53,154 nt of DNA from Oceanibaculum pacificum (lineage in GTDB: Bacteria; Pseudomonadota; Alphaproteobacteria; Oceanibaculales; Oceanibaculaceae), in the NCBI RefSeq assembly GCF_001618175.1, contig NZ_LPXN01000035.1, forward strand, positions 1-53,154, written 5' to 3'. The position numbers and the translations under genes are program-made. The notes under the pieces were generated by a model. It did not search any database. It was not told the DNA's origin and was given only the letters and a program-made list of their open reading frames with translations. How positions within the stretch are numbered: position 1 is the stretch's first letter; every line of letters begins with the position of its first letter. This document shows positions 8,385-15,752 of the stretch, piece by piece.

Positions 8385-8662
8385 CCACCGCCGCCGCCGT
8401 CAGCAGAACGCTGACCATCCTGAACAAGCGCGGCCTGCACGCCCGCGCGGCCGCCAAATTCGTGAAGCTGGCGGATCTGTACGAGGCCGACATCCAGGTC
8501 TCGAAGAGCGGCACCACCGTCTCCGGTCTGTCGATCATGGGCCTGATGATGCTGGCCGCCGCGCCGGGCTCCACCATCGACGTCACCGCCACCGGCCCGC
8601 AGGCCGCAGAGGCGGTGGACGCCATCGACCAACTCGTCGCCGACAAGTTCGGCGAGGAGTAG
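8381..8662 (+). CDS. HPr phosphocarrier protein
   Basis: A 93-residue HPr that accepts phosphate from enzyme I (PtsP, not in this window) and passes it to EIIA. His20 in KRGLHARAA is the catalytic site. Ser50 in SIMGLMML aligns with the regulatory serine (Ser46) that HprK modifies; hprK lies 1.8 kb upstream. The start is a TTG at 8381 that overlaps the EIIA stop by four bases; GGGGAGG at 8370-8376 is the likely ribosome site. There is no in-frame ATG before the conserved region. It is the last gene of the chvI-HPr run. Confidence 0.94.
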   Translation: MTTAAAVSRTLTILNKRGLHARAAAKFVKLADLYEADIQVSKSGTTVSGLSIMGLMMLAAAPGSTIDVTATGPQAAEAVDAIDQLVADKFGEE

Positions 8663-8701
8663 CCCGCCGCCAGGAGCAGCTCGCCCGATGCGCATAACTA
8701 T

Positions 8702-8717
8702 ATAAAGATATCTTTAT
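8702..8717. promoter_or_regulatory. 16-bp perfect palindrome, probable ArsR-type (SahR/SamR-like) operator of ahcY
   Basis: ATAAAGATATCTTTAT is its own reverse complement. It ends 3 nt before the predicted -35 box of ahcY, where a bound repressor could block RNA polymerase. ArsR-family regulators of methionine and S-adenosylhomocysteine metabolism (SahR, SamR) are known upstream of ahcY in Proteobacteria. Assignment to that group is from context and memory, and no such regulator gene is in the window. Confidence 0.6.
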
Positions 8718-8719
8718 TC

Positions 8720-8748
8720 TTGCCCCGATGGTTGCCCTCTGCTATAGC
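8720..8748 (+). promoter_or_regulatory. Predicted promoter of ahcY
   Basis: TTGCCC (8720-8725) and TATAGC (8743-8748) are separated by exactly 17 bp, each matching 4 of 6 consensus bases. The transcript would have a leader of about 48 bases. The adjacent palindrome supports this placement. Confidence 0.5.
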
Positions 8749-8802
8749 CGCGCCAGATTTTCAGACCATATCGCCTTGGGCGAATCCCAGAGGAGACAGC
8801 CG

Positions 8803-10098
8803 ATGAGTTCCTTCACCGACTACAAGGTCGCCGACATCAAGCTGGCCGACTGGGGGCGCCGCGAGATTCGTATCGCCGAGACCGAGATGCCGGGCCTGAT
8901 GGCGCTGCGCGAGGAGTATGGCGATTCCAAGCCGCTGGCTGGCGCGCGCATCGTCGGCTGCCTGCACATGACGATCCAGACCGCCGTGCTGATCGAGACG
9001 CTGACCCATCTGGGGGCCACTATCCGCTGGTCGTCCTGCAACATCTACTCGACCCAGGACCAGGCCGCCGCGGCGATCGCCGCCGCCGGCATTCCGGTCT
9101 TCGCCTGGAAGGGCGAGACGGAGGAGGAGTTCTGGTGGTGCATTGAGCAGACCGTGAAGGGCCCGGACGGCTGGACCCCGAACATGATCCTCGACGATGG
9201 CGGCGACCTGACCGTGCTGATGCACGACAAGTACCCTGAGATGCTGAACGATGTGCGCGGCCTGTCGGAAGAGACCACGACCGGCGTGCATCGCCTGTAC
9301 GAGATGCAGAAGAAGGGCACGCTGAAGGTTCCGGCCATCAATGTGAACGACAGCGTCACCAAGTCGAAGTTCGACAATCTCTATGGCTGCCGCGAAAGCC
9401 TGGTCGACGGCATCCGACGCGCCACCGACGTGATGATGTCGGGCAAGGTCGCCGTGGTGTGCGGCTATGGCGATGTCGGCAAAGGCTCCGCCGCCTCGCT
9501 GCGCAATGCCGGCGCGCGCGTGATGGTCACCGAGATCGACCCGATCTGCGCCCTGCAGGCGGCCATGGAAGGCTTCCAGGTCGTGACCATGGAGGATGCC
9601 GCCCCGGTGGCCGATATCTTCGTCACCGCGACCGGCAACAAGGACATCATCACCATCGACCATATGCGGGCCATGAAGGACCGCGCCATTGTCTGCAATA
9701 TCGGCCATTTCGACACCGAGATTCAGATCGGCGCGCTGTCCAACTACACCTGGGAAGAGGTGAAGCCGCAGGTCGACGAGGTGGTGTTCCCGGACAATAA
9801 GCGCCTGATCGTGCTGTCCAAGGGCCGCCTGGTGAATCTGGGCAACGCCACCGGCCATCCCAGCTTCGTGATGAGCGCCTCCTTCACCAACCAGGTGCTG
9901 GCGCAGCTGGAACTGTGGAAGAACCACGCGAATTACGAGCGCAAGGTCTATGTGCTGCCCAAGCATCTCGACGAGAAGGTGGCGGCCCTGCATCTCGCCA
10001 AGGTCGGCGCCAAGCTGACTAAGCTGACCCCGGACCAGGCCGCCTATATCGGCGTCGAGGAAACCGGGCCGTTCAAGGCCGAGCAGTATCGCTACTGA
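8803..10098 (+). CDS. ahcY: Adenosylhomocysteinase (S-adenosyl-L-homocysteine hydrolase)
   Basis: This 431-residue cytosolic enzyme splits S-adenosylhomocysteine, the product of SAM-dependent methylation, into adenosine and homocysteine, using bound NAD. Conserved features include [15 protein letters not shown], the active-site region [17 protein letters not shown], the NAD fold motif CGYGDVGKG near residue 220, [11 protein letters not shown], and the C-terminal KAEQYRY. The ATG at 8803 has AGAGGAGA upstream; a longer reading from 8728 would include the predicted promoter. A strong terminator follows at 10121. Expression is probably controlled at the palindrome 8702-8717. Confidence 0.98.
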   Translation: MSSFTDYKVADIKLADWGRREIRIAETEMPGLMALREEYGDSKPLAGARIVGCLHMTIQTAVLIETLTHLGATIRWSSCNIYSTQDQAAAAIAAAGIPVFAWKGETEEEFWWCIEQTVKGPDGWTPNMILDDGGDLTVLMHDKYPEMLNDVRGLSEETTTGVHRLYEMQKKGTLKVPAINVNDSVTKSKFDNLYGCRESLVDGIRRATDVMMSGKVAVVCGYGDVGKGSAASLRNAGARVMVTEIDPICALQAAMEGFQVVTMEDAAPVADIFVTATGNKDIITIDHMRAMKDRAIVCNIGHFDTEIQIGALSNYTWEEVKPQVDEVVFPDNKRLIVLSKGRLVNLGNATGHPSFVMSASFTNQVLAQLELWKNHANYERKVYVLPKHLDEKVAALHLAKVGAKLTKLTPDQAAYIGVEETGPFKAEQYRY

Positions 10099-10120
10099 TC
10101 CGGCGCGAAGCGGGTTTCCG

Positions 10121-10153
10121 AAGGGCCGGCGTGTCATGCGCCGGCCCTTTTGT
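10121..10153 (+). terminator. Rho-independent terminator of ahcY
   Basis: AAGGGCCGGCG (10121-10131) and CGCCGGCCCTT (10139-10149) form a perfect 11-bp stem with a 7-base loop, followed by a short T-rich tail. It isolates ahcY from the kinase gene at 10211. Confidence 0.9.
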
Positions 10154-10210
10154 CTTTGTCCTGGCTTACGGGCATTGAGGCGGTGGCCGGTGCTGACTAC
10201 AGTTGCCGGT

Positions 10211-12370
10211 ATGTCGCATCCTCTGCTGCGCGCGCCACTGCTCTCCATCCTCGCCGGCTGCATGCTCGCGATGCCGGCCATGCCGGCCTTCGCTCAGGCT
10301 GCCGGGCTGGTTGGCGGCCTGCCGATAGCCGGCCATCCGCTGGCGCTGGGCGGCGTCGCCCTGCTGTTTATCCTGCTTGCCGCCCTCGCCCTGATCCTGC
10401 GCCGTCGCCTTGTTCGCGCCGAGGCGCGCGCCGATGAGGCCGAGCGGGCCTTGGCGCGCACCGGCGACGCGCTGGCCGCCGCCGAGGCGCGATTGACGGA
10501 GGCCGCCGGGCGGGATGCGGTGTTCGCCGCGACCGAGGCGCTGGGGGTGCCGGTCTGGCGGCGGGACGCCGAGGCGCGCTTCGCCTGGGGCAACCGGGCC
10601 TATCGCGCGCTGCTGGCCGATACCGGCGGCGTCGAGGAGGAGGGCGAGATCGGCGGCGCGGGATCGTCCGAGACCGGGCCGGAGCTGGCGCTGCGGGCGC
10701 TGCGCAGCGGCCATCCGCAATCCGCCAGCCGGCATGTCGCGGCCGCCGGCCGCCGGCAGTTGATGGAATTCACCGAGACGCCGCTGGCCGAGGCCGCCGG
10801 CACGGTCGGCTATGTGCTCGACGTCTCGGCGCTGGAGCGCGCGCAGGCGGAACTGGACCGCCACATCGCCGCGCATGACGATGTGCTGGAGAATCTGCGG
10901 GTCGCCATCTCCATCTTCGGGCCCGACCGGCGGCTGAAATTCTTCAACGCCACCTTCGCCAGCCTGTGGAACCTGGATACCCGCTTCCTTGCCGCCGAAC
11001 CCACGCTGGGCGAGGTGCTGGACGCGCTACGCGAACGCCGCCGCCTGCCGGAGGTGACCGATTTCCAGGCCGTGAAGCGCGGCATCGAGAAGCGCTTCAC
11101 CTCCCTGCTGGGGCCGGACGAGGAATTGCTGCATCTCCCCGACGAAACGACGATCCGCCGGGTGACCACGCCGCATCCGTTCGGCGGGCTGGTCTTCGCC
11201 GACGAGGATGTGACCGACCGGCTGGCGATGGAGCGCAGCTACAACACGCTGAACGCGGTGCAGCGCGAGACCATCGACAAGCTGCATGAAGGCATCGCCG
11301 TGTTCGGCGGCGATGCGCGCCTCAAGCTGTGGAACCCGGTCTTCGCCCGCATGTGGGCCCTGCCCACCGAGATGCTGGAGGCCGAGCCGCATATCTCCGA
11401 GATCATGGAGGCGACGCGCGGCTTCTTCCCGCATATCGACTGGACGGCGTTCAAGGCGGAGACGCTGGCGCGGATCAGCGAGCGGGAAACCACCGCCGGC
11501 CGGCATCTGCGCGGCGATGGCACGGCCATCGACTATGCCTTCGTGCCGCTGCCCGATGGCGCGACGCTGATCTCCTATGTCGATGTCTCCGATTCCGTCC
11601 GCGTCGAGCGCGTGCTGCTGGAGCGCAACGAGGCGCTGGAGGAAGCCGACCGGCTGAAGAGCGAGTTCGTCGCCAACGTCTCCTACGAGCTGCGCACGCC
11701 GCTGAATGCCATCGTCGGCTTCTCGGAAATATTGGCGCAGGGCTATTTCGGGCCGCTGAACGACCGGCAGAAGGAATATAGCCAGGCGATCCTGACCTCC
11801 TCCCAGCGGTTGATCTCGCTGGTGAACGATATTCTCGATCTCGCCAGCATCGAGGCCGGCTACATGACGCTGACGGTGGAGCCGGTGGACATCGCCGAAT
11901 GCATGGCCTCGCTGCTGGTGCTGTCCTCTGAGGGCGCGCGCAACCACGATCTACAGATCGTGCTCGACTGTCCGGACGATATCGGCTCGATCCAGGCCGA
12001 CGAGCGGCGGCTGAAGCAGGCACTGTTCAACGTGATCTCCAACGCGCTGAAATTCACCCTGCCGGGCGGCACCATCACGCTCGCGGCCCGGCGGCGCGAG
12101 CCGGACCAGGTAACGCTGACCGTCAGCGACAATGGCGTCGGCATTCCGCTGCACGATCAGAATCGCGTATTTGGCAAGTTCGAGCGCGGCCGCAACCAGC
12201 GCGAGGCCGGGGCCGGCCTGGGGCTTTCCCTGGTGAAGAGCCTGGTGGAGTTGCATGGCGGCACGGTCGAGATGCGCTCGGAAATCGACCACGGCACCAT
12301 CGTCCACATCCACCTTCCGGTCGACGGCCCGCCGCAACCCCCGACGCCCGTGCCGGAGGCGATGCTTTAG
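10211..12370 (+). CDS. divL: DivL-like PAS pseudo-histidine kinase (Tyr at the phospho-acceptor site)
   Basis: The 719-residue membrane protein has a signal-anchor start, a TM helix (about 35-60), a short coiled coil, two or three PAS-like domains (about 80-460), then DHp and ATPase domains. The H-box reads VANVSYELRTPLN, with Tyr492 where histidine kinases have His. N box (NVISNALKF), G1 (DNGVGIP) and G2 (GAGLGLSLVKSL) are intact. This is the hallmark of Caulobacter DivL, which has a Tyr at this site, binds DivK and activates CckA-CtrA in the cell cycle. Neighbours ahcY and tsaE fit what I recall of other divL loci. The start at 10211 follows the ahcY terminator and gives a plausible membrane N-terminus. 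Confidence 0.85.
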   Translation: MSHPLLRAPLLSILAGCMLAMPAMPAFAQAAGLVGGLPIAGHPLALGGVALLFILLAALALILRRRLVRAEARADEAERALARTGDALAAAEARLTEAAGRDAVFAATEALGVPVWRRDAEARFAWGNRAYRALLADTGGVEEEGEIGGAGSSETGPELALRALRSGHPQSASRHVAAAGRRQLMEFTETPLAEAAGTVGYVLDVSALERAQAELDRHIAAHDDVLENLRVAISIFGPDRRLKFFNATFASLWNLDTRFLAAEPTLGEVLDALRERRRLPEVTDFQAVKRGIEKRFTSLLGPDEELLHLPDETTIRRVTTPHPFGGLVFADEDVTDRLAMERSYNTLNAVQRETIDKLHEGIAVFGGDARLKLWNPVFARMWALPTEMLEAEPHISEIMEATRGFFPHIDWTAFKAETLARISERETTAGRHLRGDGTAIDYAFVPLPDGATLISYVDVSDSVRVERVLLERNEALEEADRLKSEFVANVSYELRTPLNAIVGFSEILAQGYFGPLNDRQKEYSQAILTSSQRLISLVNDILDLASIEAGYMTLTVEPVDIAECMASLLVLSSEGARNHDLQIVLDCPDDIGSIQADERRLKQALFNVISNALKFTLPGGTITLAARRREPDQVTLTVSDNGVGIPLHDQNRVFGKFERGRNQREAGAGLGLSLVKSLVELHGGTVEMRSEIDHGTIVHIHLPVDGPPQPPTPVPEAML

Positions 12371-12375
12371 CAGCC

Positions 12376-13392
12376 TCACCCGCCGGCGGGGACGCCCTTG
12401 GTGGTGGAATATTCGAAATGCAGCGCCGTGTCGGGCCGCAGGATGGGGTGAATGGCGTGCGCCGCATGGGCCGCCTCGGCGAAGCCGGTGAGGATCAGCT
12501 TCAGCTTGCCGGGATAGGTATTGATGTCGCCGATGGCGAAAATGCCGGGCACGCTGGTCTGGCAGGTCGCGGGATCGACCGTCAGCATGTGCCGCTCCAG
12601 CGCCAGCCCCCATTCGGCGATCGGCCCCAGATTCATCGACAGGCCGAAGAAGGCCAGCATGGCGTCGGCCTCCAGCCGGCGCACCGTGCCCTCCAGCGTC
12701 GAGACGGTGACGGCGTCGAGCTGTCCGTCATGGCCCTCCAGCCCCTGTAGCTGATAGGGCACCACCAGCTCCAGCACGCCCTCGGCATGCAGCTGTTCCA
12801 GCCGACAGACATTCTCGTAGGCGGCGCGGAATTTGCCGCGCCGGTGCACCACCATGACCTGCGCGATCTCCGACAGCGACAGCGCCCAATCGACCGCGGA
12901 ATCGCCGCCGCCGGCGATCACCACCTTCTTGCCGCGAAAATCCTCGCGCCGCTTCACCATGTAGTGCAGCGACTTTCCCTCATAGGCCTCGATCCCTTCG
13001 ATCGGCGGCCGGTTCGGCCCGAACGCGCCGGAGCCGGCGGCGATCACCACCGCGCCGGCCTCGATCACCGTGCCGGCGGAGGTTTCCAGCCGCCAGCGCC
13101 CATCCTCCAGCCGGGTCAGGCCGGTCGCCTGCTGGCCCAGATGGAAGATCGGCGCGAAGGGGGAGGCCTGCTCCTCCAGCCGGTGGATCAGCGCCGCCGC
13201 CTCGATCTTGGGATATCCCGGAATGTCGAAGATCGGCTTTTCCGGATACAGCGCGATGCATTGCCCGCCGATGCCGTCCAGCGCGTCGACCACCTGGCAG
13301 CGAAAGCCCAGCATGCCGAGCTGGAAGATGGCGAACAGCCCGACCGGGCCGGCGCCGATGATCGCTACATCGGTCTTGTTGGGATTGCTCAT
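12376..13392 (-). CDS. Ferredoxin--NADP(+) reductase, thioredoxin-reductase-like
   Basis: This 338-residue flavoprotein is of the TrxB-like FNR type found in Bacillus and Alphaproteobacteria. The FAD-binding motif GAGPVG is at residues 13-18, the NADPH motif GGGDSA in the middle, and the second FAD motif AIGDINTYPGKLKLI near the end. The redox CxxC of thioredoxin reductase is absent, so it is a reductase of ferredoxin or flavodoxin and not of thioredoxin. It stands alone on the minus strand, splitting the divL and tsaE run, with its stop 6 nt from that of divL. An insertion after the ancestral order was set is possible. Confidence 0.92.
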   Translation of the reverse strand: MSNPNKTDVAIIGAGPVGLFAIFQLGMLGFRCQVVDALDGIGGQCIALYPEKPIFDIPGYPKIEAAALIHRLEEQASPFAPIFHLGQQATGLTRLEDGRWRLETSAGTVIEAGAVVIAAGSGAFGPNRPPIEGIEAYEGKSLHYMVKRREDFRGKKVVIAGGGDSAVDWALSLSEIAQVMVVHRRGKFRAAYENVCRLEQLHAEGVLELVVPYQLQGLEGHDGQLDAVTVSTLEGTVRRLEADAMLAFFGLSMNLGPIAEWGLALERHMLTVDPATCQTSVPGIFAIGDINTYPGKLKLILTGFAEAAHAAHAIHPILRPDTALHFEYSTTKGVPAGG

Positions 13393-13549
13393 GGGAACCG
13401 GTCGCTTTGCGGAAAACGTCGCTAAACATGGCCGGGCGCGGCGGCCATATCAACCCCAGGCGGAATCCGGGCATGCCCCGTTGCCTATCCGCCGCCGCCT
13501 CGCTACAACCGGGGATGACGAGTGCCGTGTCGCAGGGACCATTGCCCGC

Positions 13550-14026
13550 GTGTCCGATTCCACCTCCCTCATCGCCGAATTCGACCTGCCCGACGAGGCG
13601 GCCACGCTGGCGCTGGGCGCGGCGCTGGCCAGGCGGCTGCGGGCGGGCGATGTGGTGGCGCTGCGCGGCGATCTGGGGGCCGGCAAGACGGCGCTGGCGC
13701 GCGGCTTGATCCGGGCGCTGTTCGGCGCGGCTATCGAGGTGCCGAGCCCCACCTTCACCCTGGTGCAGACCTACGATCCGCCCGACGGCCCGGCCGTCTG
13801 GCATGTCGATCTGTACCGGCTGGAGCAGCCGGAGGAGGCCATCGAGCTGGGCCTGGAGGACGCCTTTGCCGACGCCGTCTCGCTGATCGAATGGCCGGAC
13901 CGGCTGGGGCCGTACCTTCCCGCCCGGCGGCTCGATCTGACGCTGACCCATGCGGGAGACGGCCGCCGCGCCAGCCTGGCCGGCGGCGGCGACTGGCCCG
14001 CGCGGCTGAAAGGGCTGAGCCTGTGA
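13550..14026 (+). CDS. tsaE: tRNA threonylcarbamoyladenosine biosynthesis ATPase TsaE
   Basis: TsaE is the small ATPase that, with TsaB and TsaD, makes the t6A37 modification of tRNAs reading ANN codons. The 158-residue protein has the P-loop GDLGAGKT at residues 40-47, SPTFTLVQTY, and HVDLYRL with the conserved EWPDR further on. The GTG at 13550 is the best in-frame start; nearby ATG and GTG codons upstream are out of frame. Its stop overlaps the amgK GTG (GTGA), the first of several coupled joins that run to addB. Confidence 0.95.
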   Translation: MSDSTSLIAEFDLPDEAATLALGAALARRLRAGDVVALRGDLGAGKTALARGLIRALFGAAIEVPSPTFTLVQTYDPPDGPAVWHVDLYRLEQPEEAIELGLEDAFADAVSLIEWPDRLGPYLPARRLDLTLTHAGDGRRASLAGGGDWPARLKGLSL

Positions 14027-15030
14027 GTGCGACCACCCGCGACGATCTGATCGATACCTTCCTGGCCCGCGCCGGCTGGGGCGACGGCGCGCGCGAGAAA
14101 TTGCCCGGCGACGCCTCCTTCCGGCGCTACGAGCGTATCCGGCGGCAGGGCGAGAGCGCGATGCTGATGGACGCCCCGCCGCCGCAGGAGGATGTGCGCC
14201 CCTTCATCGCCATGGCCGAGCATCTGGTGGCGCTGGGCTACAGCGCGCCGCGCCTCCTGGCGCGCGATGCCGAGGCCGGCTTCCTGCTGCTGGAGGATCT
14301 GGGCGACGCCACCTTCACCCGCGCGCTGGCTTCCGGCGCGGACGAGACGCCGCTCTACACCGCCGCCGTCGATTTGCTGATCGATCTGCATCGCCAGCCG
14401 CGCGCCGCCGCCATCGACCTGCCGCCTTATGACGATGCGCTGTTCCTGCGCGAGGCGCATCTGCTGACCGACTGGTACCTGCCCGCCCTTGTCCCCGAGG
14501 CCGACATCGAGGCTGCCCGGTCCGGCCTCACGGAGGTGCTGACGCCGCTGCTGGCGCAAGCGCGGGTCGCTGCCCCGACGCTGGTGCTGCGCGACTATCA
14601 CGTCGACAATCTGATGGTGCTGCCCGGCCGGGCCGGCGTCGCCGGGCTGGGGCTGCTGGATTTCCAGGATGCGGTGATCGGCCCCGCCGCCTACGATCTG
14701 GTCTCGCTATTGGAGGATGCGCGGCGCGACGTGCCGCCGGACCTCGCGGCGGCGCTGCTGGCGCGCTATGCGGCGGCCTTCCCGGACCTCGACCCGACGG
14801 CGCTGGCGCTGTCTTACCGCATCATGGGCGCGCAGCGCAGCATGAAGATTATCGGTATCTTCACCCGCCTGTCGCGCCGCGACGGCAAGCACCGCTATCT
14901 CGGCCATATCGACCGGCTGTGGCGGCTGATCGACCGCGACACCGACGATCCGGCGCTGGCGCCGCTGCGCGCCTGGCTGGCCAAGACCTTTCCGCCCGAC
15001 CTGCGCCGCATCCCGGAGACGCCCGCATGA
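14023..15030 (+). CDS. amgK: Anomeric N-acetylmuramate/N-acetylglucosamine kinase AmgK-like
   Basis: The 335-residue cytosolic kinase has an aminoglycoside-phosphotransferase fold: the catalytic loop LRDYHVDNLM (H-x-D...N) and the metal site LLDFQDA are clear. Next to a MurU-like transferase, the best assignment is AmgK, which phosphorylates the anomeric carbon of recycled MurNAc or GlcNAc in Pseudomonas and many Gram-negatives, bypassing de novo UDP-MurNAc synthesis (and so fosfomycin). It is often annotated only as a phosphotransferase beside tsaE. The GTG at 14023 overlaps the tsaE stop by 4 nt, and its own stop overlaps the murU start (ATGA). Confidence 0.88.
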   Translation: MSATTRDDLIDTFLARAGWGDGAREKLPGDASFRRYERIRRQGESAMLMDAPPPQEDVRPFIAMAEHLVALGYSAPRLLARDAEAGFLLLEDLGDATFTRALASGADETPLYTAAVDLLIDLHRQPRAAAIDLPPYDDALFLREAHLLTDWYLPALVPEADIEAARSGLTEVLTPLLAQARVAAPTLVLRDYHVDNLMVLPGRAGVAGLGLLDFQDAVIGPAAYDLVSLLEDARRDVPPDLAAALLARYAAAFPDLDPTALALSYRIMGAQRSMKIIGIFTRLSRRDGKHRYLGHIDRLWRLIDRDTDDPALAPLRAWLAKTFPPDLRRIPETPA

Positions 15031-15752
15031 AACCACCCCGCGCGATGATCCTGGCCGCCGGCGAGGGCCGCCGCCTGCGCCCGATCACCGACACCATCCC
15101 GAAGCCGATGGTGCCGATCTGCGGCAAACCGCTGATCGACTATGCGCTGGACCGGATGGAGGAGGCCGGCATCGGCACCGTGGTGGTGAATAGCTGGTGG
15201 AAGGCGGAGGTGCTGGAAGCCCATCTGGCGAACCGCCGCAGCCCGGAAATCCTGCTATCCCGCGAGGAGGTGCTGCTGGAAACCGGCGGCGGGGTGAAAA
15301 AGGCGCTGCCGCTGCTGGGTGAGGACGCCTTCATTGCCGTGAATGGCGACAGCCTGTGGCTGAACGGCCTGTCCTCCGCCCTGGCGCGGCTGGTCGCTTT
15401 CTGGGACGATGCGACGATGGATGCGCTGCTGATGCTGTTCCCCACCTATGGCGCGCCGGGCTATCGCGGCGAGGGCGATTTCTTCCTGCATCCCGATACC
15501 CGACTGCGCCGCCGCAAGCAGAATGAGATCGTGCCCTTCGCCTATATGGGGGTGCAGATGCTGCATCCGCGCCTGTTCGAGGGCGCGCCGGACGGGCCGT
15601 TCTCGCTGAACATCCTCTACGACAAGGCGGCCGAGGCCGGGCGGCTGCACGGCATGGTGCATGACGGCATGTGGTATCACGTCAGCACGCCGGCGGATGT
15701 GGCCGAGACCGAATCCGCCTTCCTCGCCGGCCATACGCTGAAAATGGTGTGA
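15027..15752 (+). CDS. murU: N-acetylmuramate alpha-1-phosphate uridylyltransferase MurU-like
   Basis: This 241-residue sugar nucleotidyltransferase has the N-terminal signature ILAAGEGRRLRPITD followed by PKPMVPICGKPL, the acidic metal site VNGDSLW, and the compact single-domain length of MurU. MurU joins UTP and MurNAc-1-phosphate to give UDP-MurNAc in cell-wall recycling. The upstream kinase supplies the substrate, which makes this more likely than a mannose or glucose transferase. Start and stop both overlap neighbours (ATGA with amgK, TGATG with addB), so the genes are translationally coupled. Confidence 0.88.
   Translation: MKPPRAMILAAGEGRRLRPITDTIPKPMVPICGKPLIDYALDRMEEAGIGTVVVNSWWKAEVLEAHLANRRSPEILLSREEVLLETGGGVKKALPLLGEDAFIAVNGDSLWLNGLSSALARLVAFWDDATMDALLMLFPTYGAPGYRGEGDFFLHPDTRLRRRKQNEIVPFAYMGVQMLHPRLFEGAPDGPFSLNILYDKAAEAGRLHGMVHDGMWYHVSTPADVAETESAFLAGHTLKMV

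Noticed and set aside
8663..8802. SAH riboswitch before ahcY
   Set aside because: No matching conserved stem pattern could be seen; the palindrome and promoter leave only about 50 bases of leader.
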